Assembly (NCBI GenBank): GCA_958296005.1
Contig: CATQHQ010000002.1
Coordinates: 248,001 to 312,000 of the forward strand
DNA: 64,000 bases
Source of the DNA: Longimicrobiales bacterium
GTDB lineage: Bacteria > Gemmatimonadota > Gemmatimonadetes > Longimicrobiales > Gaopeijiaceae
Direction of reading: 5' to 3'
The notes below the pieces were generated by a model. The model was not told where the DNA came from, ran no database searches, and saw only the letters and a program-made list of their open reading frames with translations. The first letter of the stretch is position 1. Each line of letters starts with the position of its first letter. Below, one piece after another: positions 52,785 to 60,294 of this stretch. The position numbers and the translations under genes are program-made.

Positions 52785-54131
52785 CTAGAAGAAGCGGAAG
52801 CCCGAGCCGCCGCCGAATCGGTTGTTGACCACGTTGTTGTAGATCGATCCGAACTGGAAGGAAAAACCGATCTCGATGCCGTAGTTGAAGTTCTGGCCGC
52901 GCTGCTGAAGGTTGAGCAACGCCTCGGCGTCGGTCACGCCTTCGCCCGAAAGGTATATCTGGTCGTTGACCCAGGAAATGTTCCCTTCGGCGCTGAAGTT
53001 CAGTCCTCGGGTCACCCGATAGTCGACGTCGCCCCTCAGCGACATGTTGTAGAGGCCCGTGTCGTGGAGGAAGTGGGACGCGAGGATGCGCACGGAGGCG
53101 TCGCCCCACGGCTGCCGCTGCGACAGCTCGATCTCCAGAGACTGCTCCCACCGGGTCTCTCGATCTCGGTCGTAAACGGTGCGCTCGATGTAGCGGCGGT
53201 GGGCGGGGCCGATCTTGTAGAACGCCGTCAACGCCCGTCGCGTCGCCTCCTCGTAGGGAAAGAAGCTGTACTCCACCGCCGGCGTGAACTCGGCTCTAAA
53301 GTCCTGGTTGAAGCGCGTAGTCCGGCTGACCTCGCCTTGGACGCCCACGGACCAGTGCTGGGCCAAGGAGTAGGCGACCAGGTGCCGGAACCCCCAGTCG
53401 GTCCGCTGGTCGACGAACGCGGTGTCGTCGGCAAGGTCGATCTCGCGGCGGTTGAAGTTCACGTTGCTGCGAAAGTTCATCTTCCATGTGGGCGTGACCC
53501 GGGACGCGCTGAAGCTGCCGGTTACCCGCGTGGTGCGCCGCGTCTCCTCGCCGTCCAGCTCGGCGCGCCCTCCCAGCCGAAAGACCCAGAAGTTCCACGG
53601 GTCGTCCACCTCTCCCTCGGCCACGACCCGGGCGCCCGGGTCTACCCCGCCGCGCGACGCGGGGGAGATCTCGGCCGGCGGCTCGAACCCCGCCACGCTG
53701 GCGAAGTGGAGAAGCCCAACCCCCAGCGTGTAGGCGATCCCGTCCAGCACCTCCCGCTCGGTGTCCGTGGGGAGCGTCCGGTAGCGCAGCTGCTCCTCGT
53801 AGTCGTCGAACTCGGCACCGATGAAGTCCAGCTGGTACTCGCGCCCCCCGGCGCCGGTAGCCTGGGAGGTCACGATCAGATGCACGTCCGCGTCCTCCCG
53901 CAGCCTAACCCAGTTGACCCAGGGAAGCTCGGTGCGGAAGTAGTTCGCGTTGCAGCGCCAGCCCCTGCAGTCGAAGAAGACGCTCGGGCGGCCGCCGTTG
54001 CCGTTGCCGCTCGGCGGCTCTTGGCCAGAGAGGGCGAACGACGCCCCCGCCAGGAGGACGATCAGGACGATCGTCGCTGGGAGGACGGTCGCCGCGGCCC
54101 TTGCGGGAGTTCGATCTCCGGGTCGGTTCAA
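52785..54131 (-). CDS. Predicted outer-membrane barrel protein with N-terminal Cys-pair domain
   Basis: A 448-residue exported protein. After a signal peptide (LPATIVLIVLLAGASFALSG) comes a globular domain with FFDCRGWRCNANYFRTELPW and a DADVHLIVTSQATG block. It resembles an unnamed family frequent in Gemmatimonadota and Bacteroidota, as I recall it. A long region of amphipathic strands follows (about residues 190-448), ending in FGGGSGFRFF, a typical barrel C-terminus. The start is TTG at 54131, which shares TTGA with the plug-lipoprotein stop; upstream in-frame sequence is the shadow of that gene. The coupling suggests the lipoprotein and the barrel work together (inference). Confidence 0.72.
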   Translation of the reverse strand: MNRPGDRTPARAAATVLPATIVLIVLLAGASFALSGQEPPSGNGNGGRPSVFFDCRGWRCNANYFRTELPWVNWVRLREDADVHLIVTSQATGAGGREYQLDFIGAEFDDYEEQLRYRTLPTDTEREVLDGIAYTLGVGLLHFASVAGFEPPAEISPASRGGVDPGARVVAEGEVDDPWNFWVFRLGGRAELDGEETRRTTRVTGSFSASRVTPTWKMNFRSNVNFNRREIDLADDTAFVDQRTDWGFRHLVAYSLAQHWSVGVQGEVSRTTRFNQDFRAEFTPAVEYSFFPYEEATRRALTAFYKIGPAHRRYIERTVYDRDRETRWEQSLEIELSQRQPWGDASVRILASHFLHDTGLYNMSLRGDVDYRVTRGLNFSAEGNISWVNDQIYLSGEGVTDAEALLNLQQRGQNFNYGIEIGFSFQFGSIYNNVVNNRFGGGSGFRFF

Positions 54132-54535
54132 CGGCGACGCGTCGTGACGACGATTGCGCCCGCGAAGTGGTTGGTCCCGAAGCGGGTGGTGGCGTCGCTG
54201 GCACTGAGAAACTGGATCTCGCCCACTTCCCCGGGCAACAAGGTCCACAGCTGGTCGACCCCGCCGAAGAGCTGGCCGTCCATGTAGACGCGCGGCGTCT
54301 CCCGCCGAGGGCTGCGCATCGAAGCGCCGGCCCGGGCCTGGAGCCACCGGGGCCGTAGCGCCCGCACGGCCTCGTAGACCGAGCTGTGAGGCACCTCCAT
54401 CAGCTCCTCGACGGTGATCAGGTTGCGGGACCGGCTCGCACCCCCGGACTCGCTCGACGACGCGCACGCGACCGAGAGCCCGGCAACGGCGAGCCCGGCG
54501 GCGGCGCTCATGGTCAGTACGGTGCGCCGCTCCAT
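54128..54535 (-). CDS. TonB-plug-like lipoprotein (intact copy of the tandem module)
   Basis: A 135-residue exported protein with a signal ending LSVAC (Cys24). The mature part resembles a lone TonB-receptor plug-type domain: LITVEELMEVPHSSVYEAVR, PRVYMDGQLFGG, IQFLSASDATTRFGTNHFAGAIVV. Similar short plug-like proteins are frequent in Gemmatimonadota, as I recall. The start ATG at 54535 follows AAGGGGGACC. It is transcribed divergently from the first small lipoprotein gene, with a 159-base gap that is repeated three more times downstream. Its stop overlaps the barrel gene start (TTGA). Decayed copies lie at 55797-56018 and 56626-56696. Confidence 0.78.
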   Translation of the reverse strand: MERRTVLTMSAAAGLAVAGLSVACASSSESGGASRSRNLITVEELMEVPHSSVYEAVRALRPRWLQARAGASMRSPRRETPRVYMDGQLFGGVDQLWTLLPGEVGEIQFLSASDATTRFGTNHFAGAIVVTTRRR

Positions 54536-54694
54536 GCTGGTCCCCCTTCCCATGTCCAGCGCACCAACCGGCGATTTGCGGCGCGCCAGCAAACTGCTTT
54601 ACTTTCCGGTGGGTCGTCGCGACGGCGGCCATGCGGGTCCGGCGTTCGGACGATCGAACCGGGTCCACCAAACAACCTAGACCCGAGGACTCCG
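54536..54694. repeat. Tandem module intergenic region, unit 1
   Basis: A 159-base divergent promoter region between the plug-like lipoprotein and lipoprotein A. Near-identical copies lie at 55143-55301, 56019-56178 and 56697-56854. It contains a conserved AAACTGCTT and TTTCCGGTGG stretch and a GTTCGGACGATCGAACCG near-palindrome shared by the copies. Confidence 0.85.
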
Positions 54695-55126
54695 ATGAGA
54701 AAGCCTAGCACCTTCCTGGCCGCGACGGTGGCGGCATCGTTCTTGGCCTCCAGCTGCTACACCGTCGTCGCCCGCCCCCTTCCGCCGCCGGGAGAGCGGG
54801 AGGGCGTGGCTATGCGCGGCGTGGTGCTCGACGCCGGTTCGGCCCAGAAGACCTTCGAGTTCTCCGACATGGAGTCCGCGCTCTGGTCCGAGACGTCCCT
54901 GACGGTCACCGGCGCAGTGAACGCCCCGTTCCAGGCCAACCACGGTCGGGTGGAGACGATGTCGTTCCCCCTGGCCGACGTGAGCAAAGTGATCGTGCGC
55001 AAGTTCGACTGGACGGAGGTGATGTTACAGACAGGCATCGGCGTCGGGCTCGGCGTCGCGCTCTTGGCGTACTTGTTTAGGGACTGGAATCTCTACATAG
55101 GTCCCTTGTTTTCGACTCCTTACTGA
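54695..55126 (+). CDS. Small lipoprotein, tandem paralogue A
   Basis: A 143-residue exported protein with a signal ending FLASSCYT (Cys21) and a compact beta-rich domain (residues ~30-110) that is nearly identical in copies B, C and D. A C-terminal hydrophobic helix (about 112-134) follows. Landmarks are RPLPPPGEREGV and ESALWSETSLTVTG. A predicted membrane helix after a lipid anchor is unusual and could insert in the inner membrane. Function unknown. The start ATG at 54695 begins the conserved MRKP. It follows the 159-base repeated spacer and diverges from the intact plug-like gene. Confidence 0.8.
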   Translation: MRKPSTFLAATVAASFLASSCYTVVARPLPPPGEREGVAMRGVVLDAGSAQKTFEFSDMESALWSETSLTVTGAVNAPFQANHGRVETMSFPLADVSKVIVRKFDWTEVMLQTGIGVGLGVALLAYLFRDWNLYIGPLFSTPY

Positions 55127-55142
55127 CGGTGCGCCGCTTCAT

Positions 55143-55301
55143 GTTGCTCCCCCTTCCCATGCCCGGCACACCCATTGGCGATTTTACGGCGCACCAGCAA
55201 ACTGCTTCACTTTCCGGTGGTCGTCGCGGCGGGCGGCCACGCAGGTTCGGCGTTCGGACGATCGAACCGATCCGCCAAGCAACCTAGATATGAGGACTCC
55301 G
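55143..55301. repeat. Tandem module intergenic region, unit 2
   Basis: A 159-base copy of the divergent spacer. Only about 20 bases of the plug-like gene's 5' end remain beside it, including its start codon at 55142, so the divergent gene has been lost in this unit. Confidence 0.85.
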
Positions 55302-55691
55302 ATGAGAAAGCCTGGCACCTTCCTGTCCGCGACGGTGGCGGCATCGTTCTTGGCCTCTAGCTGCTACACCAGCGTCGCCCGCCCCCTTCCGCCGCCGGGA
55401 GAGCGGGAGGGCGTGGCGGTGCGCGGCGTAGTGCTCGACGCGGGTTCGGCCCAGGAGACCTTCGAGTTCTCCGATGTGGAGTCCGCGCTCTGGTCCGAGA
55501 CGTCCCTGACAGTCACCGGCGCAGTGAACGCCCCGTACCAAGCCAACCACGGTCGGGTGGAGACGATGTCGTTCCCCCTGGCCGACATGAGCAAAGTAAT
55601 CGTGCGCAAGTTCGACTGGACGTCGGATGCGATGATATGGTTATGGCTAGTCAGCGGGGTCGTATTGTGGGACGCTATAGAACGGAGGTGA
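55302..55691 (+). CDS. Small lipoprotein, tandem paralogue B with replaced C-terminus
   Basis: A 129-residue paralogue of A. The lipoprotein signal (FLASSCYT) and central domain match A, C and D, but after FDWT the frame enters a 62-base segment absent from the other copies and ends in an alternative hydrophobic tail (MIWLWLVSGVVLWDAIERR). Beyond the stop, the sequence resumes the ancestral helix-coding sequence seen in copy C (GACATGGACGGTCAT onward), now out of use. ATG at 55302 matches the other copies; an ATG four codons earlier is also in frame. It may still be a functional anchored protein. Confidence 0.72.
   Translation: MRKPGTFLSATVAASFLASSCYTSVARPLPPPGEREGVAVRGVVLDAGSAQETFEFSDVESALWSETSLTVTGAVNAPYQANHGRVETMSFPLADMSKVIVRKFDWTSDAMIWLWLVSGVVLWDAIERR
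55623..55684. other. 62-base insertion in tandem paralogue B
   Basis: A segment between GACTGGACG and GAGGTGATG that has no counterpart in copies A or C. Its length of 62 is not a multiple of three, so it shifts the frame and supplies a new hydrophobic tail and stop. It is visibly richer in A/T than its surroundings. Confidence 0.7.
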
Positions 55692-55781
55692 TGACATGGA
55701 CGGTCATTTTCGTCACGGGCTCCGTCGCGATCTTGTGGTACGTGTTTCAAAGACTTTCTGAGCCCCCGGGAGGCTGGGGGT

Positions 55782-55798
55782 AGGGGGGACGCCCCCCT
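55782..55798. repeat. GC-only hairpin at the B/C module junction
   Basis: AGGGGGG, loop ACG, CCCCCCT: a perfect 7-base stem at the module boundary, repeated after copy C. It lacks a following T-run, so it is not a classical intrinsic terminator. A further run of G follows. Confidence 0.65.
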
Positions 55799-56018
55799 AG
55801 GGGGAGCGCCGGCCCGGGCCCTGGAGCCACCGGGGCCGCAGCGCCCGCACGGCCTCGTAGACCGAGCTGTGAGGCACCTCCATCAACTCCTCGACGGTGA
55901 TCAGGTTGCGGGATCGGCTCGCACCCCCGGACTCGCTCGACGACGCGCACGCAACCGAGAGCCCGGCAACGGCGAGCCCGGCGGCGGCGCTCATGGTCAG
56001 TACGGTGCGCCGCTCCAT
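55797..56018 (-). pseudogene. Truncated copy of the TonB-plug-like lipoprotein (unit 3)
   Basis: The first ~65 codons are almost identical to the intact gene at 54128-54535 (same signal, same NLITVEELMEVPHSS stretch). An extra C after RPRWLQ then shifts the frame, and homology ends at the hairpin junction. The plug-like domain is lost, so the product would be a 73-residue stub. The start codon at 56018 and its AAGGGGGACC site are intact, so it may still be translated. Confidence 0.85.
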
Positions 56019-56178
56019 GCTGGTCCCCCTTCCCATGTCCAGCGCACCAACCGGCGATTTGCGGCGCGCAAGCAAACTGCTTCATTTTCCGGTGGGTCGT
56101 CGCGACGGCGGCCATGCGGGTCCGGCGTTCGGACGATTCGAACCGGGTCCACCAAGCAACCTAGACCCGAGGACTCCA
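56019..56178. repeat. Tandem module intergenic region, unit 3
   Basis: A 160-base copy of the divergent spacer between the truncated plug-like gene and lipoprotein C. It is nearly identical to unit 1. Confidence 0.85.
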
Positions 56179-56580
56179 ATGAGAAAACCTAGAGCCTTCC
56201 TGGCCGCGACGGTGGCGGCATCGTTCTTGGCCTCGAGTTGCTACACCGTCGTCGCCCGCCCCCTTCCGCCGCCGGGAGAGCGGGAGGGCGTAACGGTGCG
56301 CGGCGTGGTGCTCGGCACGGGTTTGGCCTGGGAAACGGAAACCTTCGAGTTCTCTGACGTGGAGTCCGCGATCTGGTCCGAGACGTCCCTAACGGTTACG
56401 GGCGCGTTGAACGCCCCAGGGCAGGCCAACCACGGTCGTGTGGAGACGATGGCGTTCCCCCTGGCCGACGTGAGCGAAGTGATCGTGCGCAAGTTCGATT
56501 GGGTGCAGGTGGCGACATGGACGGTCATCTCCGTCGCGGGCCCCGTCGTGATCTTCTTGTACCTGTTCAGGGACTTCTGA
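56179..56580 (+). CDS. Small lipoprotein, tandem paralogue C
   Basis: A 133-residue paralogue of A with the same signal (FLASSCYT) and domain. Differences include a two-residue-longer TGLAWETETFEF segment where the others have GSA..TFEF. The C-terminal helix (ATWTVISVAGPVVIFLYLF) matches the remnant after copy B's stop, showing that B and C shared this tail before B was interrupted. The start ATG at 56179 begins MRKP. It diverges from the truncated plug-like copy and is followed by a GC hairpin. Confidence 0.8.
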   Translation: MRKPRAFLAATVAASFLASSCYTVVARPLPPPGEREGVTVRGVVLGTGLAWETETFEFSDVESAIWSETSLTVTGALNAPGQANHGRVETMAFPLADVSEVIVRKFDWVQVATWTVISVAGPVVIFLYLFRDF

Positions 56581-56601
56581 GCCCCTGGGGAGGGTGGGGG
56601 T

Positions 56602-56618
56602 AGGGGGGACGCCCCCCT
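56602..56618. repeat. GC-only hairpin at the C/D module junction
   Basis: The same AGGGGGG-ACG-CCCCCCT hairpin as at 55782-55798, again right after a copy's stop and followed by AGGGGGG and the remnant plug-like gene. The shared junction suggests units 3 and 4 arose from one duplicated segment. Confidence 0.65.
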
Positions 56619-56625
56619 AGGGGGG

Positions 56626-56696
56626 AGCGCCGGCCCGCGCCTGGAGCCACCGAGCCCGGCGGCGGCGCTCATGGTCAGTACGGTGCGCCGCTTCAT
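56626..56696 (-). pseudogene. Internally deleted copy of the TonB-plug-like lipoprotein (unit 4)
   Basis: The start codon and first ~14 codons (MKRRTVLTMSAAAGL) match the intact gene. The sequence then jumps to the RPRWLQ-coding region: GAGCCACC is joined directly to GAGCCCGG, removing about 142 bases present in unit 1 and shifting the frame. Nothing of the plug-like domain remains. Confidence 0.8.
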
Positions 56697-56854
56697 GCTG
56701 GTCCCCCTTCCCATGCCTAGCGCACCAACCGGCGATTTGCGGCGCGCCAGCAAACTGCTTCACTTTCCGGTGGTCGTCGCGGGCCGCAGCCACGCGGGTC
56801 CGGCGTTCGGACGATCGAACCGGTCCACGAAGCAACCCAGACCCGAGGACTCCG
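56697..56854. repeat. Tandem module intergenic region, unit 4
   Basis: A 158-base copy of the divergent spacer between the deleted plug-like remnant and lipoprotein D. Confidence 0.85.
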
Positions 56855-57283
56855 ATGAGAAAGCCTAGAGCCTTCCTGGCCGCGACGGTGGCGGCATCGT
56901 TCTTGGCCTCGAGTTGCTACACCGTCGTCGCCCGCCCCCTTCCGCCGCCGGGAGAGCGGGAGGGCGTAACGGTGCGCGGCGTGGTGCTCGGCGAGGGTTC
57001 GGCCCGGGAAGCCTTCGAGTTCTCCGACGTGGAGTCCGCGATCTGGTCCGAGACGTCCCTGACGGTCACCGGCGCGGTGAACGCCCCGGGGCAGGCCAAC
57101 CACGGTCGGTTGGAGACGACGGCGTTCCCCCTGGCCGACGTGAGCGAAGTGATCGTGCGCGAGTTCGACGGCAACCGGACATCGGTGATCGTGGGCGCGG
57201 TGATCGTGGGCGCGTCGGTGCTGATCGCCTTCGCCGTCACCGGCAAGACGACGGAGGGTGGGCCGATCGGAGGAGCTCGCTAG
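56855..57283 (+). CDS. Small lipoprotein, tandem paralogue D
   Basis: A 142-residue paralogue of A-C with the same signal (FLASSCYT) and domain. Its C-terminal helix differs (TSVIVGAVIVGASVLIAFAVTG) and is followed by a Gly-rich tail (GGPIGGAR). The four copies thus share the exported domain but have four different C-terminal anchors. The stop is 6 bases from the end of the convergent ABC transporter gene. Confidence 0.8.
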   Translation: MRKPRAFLAATVAASFLASSCYTVVARPLPPPGEREGVTVRGVVLGEGSAREAFEFSDVESAIWSETSLTVTGAVNAPGQANHGRLETTAFPLADVSEVIVREFDGNRTSVIVGAVIVGASVLIAFAVTGKTTEGGPIGGAR

Positions 57284-57289
57284 GCCGGG

Positions 57290-59149
57290 CTAGGAAGTCG
57301 CGCCCAGTGGTGCCAAGCCCGCCTCCACGAACTGGATTTCGTGAAGGCGGCGGTACAGCCCTTCTGCTGCCAGCAGCTCCTGGTGGGTGCCTTTCTCGGC
57401 GAGCCGCCCTTGGTGCATGACCAGGATTCGGTCGGCGCCCTGGATCGTCGAAAGCCTGTGGGCGACCACGAGGCAGGTGCGCCCCTCCATCAGCCTGTCC
57501 GTCGCGTCTTGGATTCGGGCCTCGATCTCGGAGTCGACCGAACTGGTGGCCTCGTCCAGGACGAGGATCGCCGGGTCGAACGCCAGGGCTCTGGCGAACG
57601 AAAGCAGCTGCCGCTCCCCCACCGACAGGCCGGCCCCCCGCTCCCCCAGCGCCTGCCCAGCGCCCGCGGGCAGCCGGCGGACGAACGGATCCGCCCCGAC
57701 CGCTCCCAAGGCGCGGCCCACCGCCTCCCGACCGATCTCCTTCGAGCCGAGGTTCACGTTGTACTCGACGGACTGGCTGAACAGGAACACGTCCTGCAGC
57801 ACGAGGCCGATCCGGTTCCGGAGCTCCGCCAGCCGTAGGCGGCTCACCGGAACGCCGTCCACCAGCACCCGGCCTTTCTGGGCGTCGTAGAACCGCATGA
57901 GCAGGTTGATGACGGTGGTCTTGCCGGCCCCCGTGTGCCCCACGATCGCCACCTTCTCACCAGGCGCCACCGTGAACGACAGGTCCTTCACCACCCAGTC
58001 TGGCGCCGATCCGCCGCGGGCACTCGGGTCGTCCCCGAGGTCGTCCCCGGAGCCCTCCCCGTAGGCGAACCAGACGTTCTCGAACCGTATCTCTCCCGGC
58101 GCGTTCCGCGGGAACGCCACCGGCTCCGGCGGGTCCGCAATCTCGGGTGCCCGGTCCAGCAGCCGGAAGATCCGCTCCGAAGAGGCCATCGCGCCCTGCA
58201 GCAGGTTGTACTTGTCCGAGAGGTCCTGAATCGGTCGGAAGAACCGTCGCGCGTAGTCCAGGAACGCCGCCAGGACGCCGATCGTGACCGCTCCCTGCAC
58301 GTACCTTCCGCCGCCGTACCACACGATCAGCGCCAGCGCCACCGACGTGAACACCTGCACGACGGGAAAGAACAGGGCGTAGTAGGTGATCGAGCGCAGG
58401 TGCGCGGCCAAGTAGTCGTCGTTGAGCGACTTGAAGCGCTCCAGGTCGGCGCGTTCCCGATTGAAGAGCTGAACCACCGCGATCCCGGTGAACCGTTCCT
58501 GCAGAAACGCGTTCAGGCGCGCCAGGCGGACCCGGATCTGCCGATAGGCGCTGCGGATCCGCGTGCGGAAGACGAAGGCGGCCCATATCACGAACGGCAG
58601 GACGCTGAAGGTGACGAGGGCCAGCCCGGCGTCGATCCAGAGCATCGCCGCCACGATGAAGACGAGGATAAACAGGTCGCCGAAGACGGTGACCACCCCG
58701 GAGCTGAACAGCTCGTTCAGCGTCTCCACGTCCGACGTGATCCGGGTCATGAGCCGCCCGACCGGGTTCCGGTCGTAGAACCGCAGGTCGAGCTGCTGAA
58801 GCTTATTGAAGACCTGGGTGCGGATGTCGTACATGACCCGCTGGCCGAGCCACGTGGTCACGAGCGCCTGCGCGTACTGGAAGGCGAATACCAGCACCGT
58901 GACGCCGGCGTAGATCGCCGCCAGGACGACGAGGAGGCGGCCGTCGCTGCGCGGGACGGCCTCGTCGAGGGCGACCTTGGTCAGGTAGGGGCCGACCATC
59001 GCCAGCGCAGAGGCCAGCATGAGGAACCCGACCGCCGCCGCCACCTGCCGCTTGTACGGCCCCAAGTAGCGCAGGAGCCGGGCCATGAGCCGAGAGTCGT
59101 AGGCTTTGCCGAGTACCTCTTCTTCGTATCCGCCCGTCAGTTCGGACAT
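57290..59149 (-). CDS. ABC exporter, fused membrane and ATPase domains
   Basis: A 619-residue half-transporter of the MsbA/multidrug type, working as a dimer. Six hydrophobic segments lie in residues ~30-320; the cytoplasmic coupling region FYDRNPVGRLMTRITSDVE is visible. The ATPase domain has Walker A GHTGAGKTT, signature LSVGERQLLS (Val in place of the usual Gly after the Ser), Walker B ILVLDEATSSVD and the H-loop VVAHRLST. An acidic insertion (GEGSGDDLGDDPSARGG) sits just before the Walker A strand. The substrate is unknown (lipid or drug). The ATG at 59149 overlaps the aminotransferase stop by 13 bases, so the two are probably co-transcribed. Confidence 0.92.
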   Translation of the reverse strand: MSELTGGYEEEVLGKAYDSRLMARLLRYLGPYKRQVAAAVGFLMLASALAMVGPYLTKVALDEAVPRSDGRLLVVLAAIYAGVTVLVFAFQYAQALVTTWLGQRVMYDIRTQVFNKLQQLDLRFYDRNPVGRLMTRITSDVETLNELFSSGVVTVFGDLFILVFIVAAMLWIDAGLALVTFSVLPFVIWAAFVFRTRIRSAYRQIRVRLARLNAFLQERFTGIAVVQLFNRERADLERFKSLNDDYLAAHLRSITYYALFFPVVQVFTSVALALIVWYGGGRYVQGAVTIGVLAAFLDYARRFFRPIQDLSDKYNLLQGAMASSERIFRLLDRAPEIADPPEPVAFPRNAPGEIRFENVWFAYGEGSGDDLGDDPSARGGSAPDWVVKDLSFTVAPGEKVAIVGHTGAGKTTVINLLMRFYDAQKGRVLVDGVPVSRLRLAELRNRIGLVLQDVFLFSQSVEYNVNLGSKEIGREAVGRALGAVGADPFVRRLPAGAGQALGERGAGLSVGERQLLSFARALAFDPAILVLDEATSSVDSEIEARIQDATDRLMEGRTCLVVAHRLSTIQGADRILVMHQGRLAEKGTHQELLAAEGLYRRLHEIQFVEAGLAPLGATS

Positions 59150-60228
59150 CGCCGCCCGGTCGCCGCTCCGCCCCGTCCCGTCACCGCGTCCAGCGCGTCC
59201 GCAAGCCGCTCCATCTGCTCCCAGCGGCCCACCGTGGCGCGTAGCCCCGTCCCCTCGGGCAAGCCGGCGAAGGGGCGCACGCGCACGCCCCGCGCCTCCA
59301 GCCCCTGGGCCGCAGGCGCCACCTCGCTCGGCGGCAGCACCACGAAGACGAAGTTTGCGCCCGACGGAGGCGCGGAGTGGCCGTTTGCCGCTAGGCGCGC
59401 CAGCAGCCGGTCCCGGTTGGCGATCGTCTTTGCCACGGTCTCGGCCAGCCAAGGCGAGGCGCTGCGGTAGGCGGCGGCCGCCGCTGCGCTCGTCACGCCG
59501 GTCACCGCGAAGGGGCCTCTGGCCTTGTCCACCTCGAGCACCAGCCCCGGGTTCCCGACGCCGTAGCCGGCCCGCATCCCCGCCAGCCCGTACGCCTTCG
59601 AGAAGGTCTTGACGCACAGCGTTCGCTCCGCCGACAGCGCCAAGTCGAACGCCGTCCGGTCGCCGGCAGCCCGGTTGTACTCGCCGTAGGCTTCGTCCAC
59701 GATCAGGACGCTGCCTACGGCCTCGGTGCGCTCCTGCACCGCGGCGACCCACTCGTCGGGAAGGGCGCGGCCCGTCGGGTTGCCCGGGTTGGCGGCGAAC
59801 ACGATGGCGGGCTCGTCGCCGGCGAACCCGACCGGATCGTCGATCGCCGACTCCCAGGGCACGGAGACGGGTTCGTGGCCGTTCATCCGCGCCAGCATCG
59901 CAGCGGCCGGCCAGCCCGGGTCGAGGAACCGCATGGCGGTGGGGGCCACGGCCCGCATGAGGGCGTCCAGCACGCCCGTCCCGCCCGCGCCGGTGCAGAC
60001 GTGGTCCGGGGAGACGCCGAGGTCCTCCGCCACGGCCTCCGCCAGCTCTTCCCCGTACGCGCCCGGATATTCGGAGGCGGCAGCGGACCCGGAGGCCGCC
60101 AGCGCTTCCAGCGCCGCCGGATGCGCGCCCCAAAGGTTCCGGTTGTCGCTCAGGTCCACATCCACGGCGGACGTGTCCGGCAGGTAGCGGGCCAGCTCAC
60201 GGTAGTCCGGGCGGGGGTAGCGATCCAT
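59137..60228 (-). CDS. Pyridoxal-phosphate aminotransferase, HisC-like
   Basis: A 363-residue class I/II fold aminotransferase resembling histidinol-phosphate aminotransferase. Seen: the NPGNPTGRALP substrate/PLP block, DEAYGEYN, the PLP lysine in TFSKAYGLAGMRAGYG, and a conserved C-terminal Arg in GLRATVG. HisC-like enzymes also act on aromatic or other amino acids, and no his genes are nearby, so specificity is open. The ATG at 60228 gives the family-typical N-terminus; longer in-frame starts run into the divergent uvrA. The uvrA start is 66 bases away. Confidence 0.87.
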   Translation of the reverse strand: MDRYPRPDYRELARYLPDTSAVDVDLSDNRNLWGAHPAALEALAASGSAAASEYPGAYGEELAEAVAEDLGVSPDHVCTGAGGTGVLDALMRAVAPTAMRFLDPGWPAAAMLARMNGHEPVSVPWESAIDDPVGFAGDEPAIVFAANPGNPTGRALPDEWVAAVQERTEAVGSVLIVDEAYGEYNRAAGDRTAFDLALSAERTLCVKTFSKAYGLAGMRAGYGVGNPGLVLEVDKARGPFAVTGVTSAAAAAAYRSASPWLAETVAKTIANRDRLLARLAANGHSAPPSGANFVFVVLPPSEVAPAAQGLEARGVRVRPFAGLPEGTGLRATVGRWEQMERLADALDAVTGRGGAATGRRCPN

Positions 60229-60294
60229 GGCATGGAGAGTCGGGGAATCGGCGTTGCGTGGCAACGGGGCCCGTTGGGCGTATAGTCTCCCACC

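Noticed and set aside
55897..56178. N-terminal extension of lipoprotein C across the spacer and the truncated plug-like copy
   Set aside because: It is a chance open frame; the conserved MRKP start with a signal peptide is at 56179, as in the other three copies.
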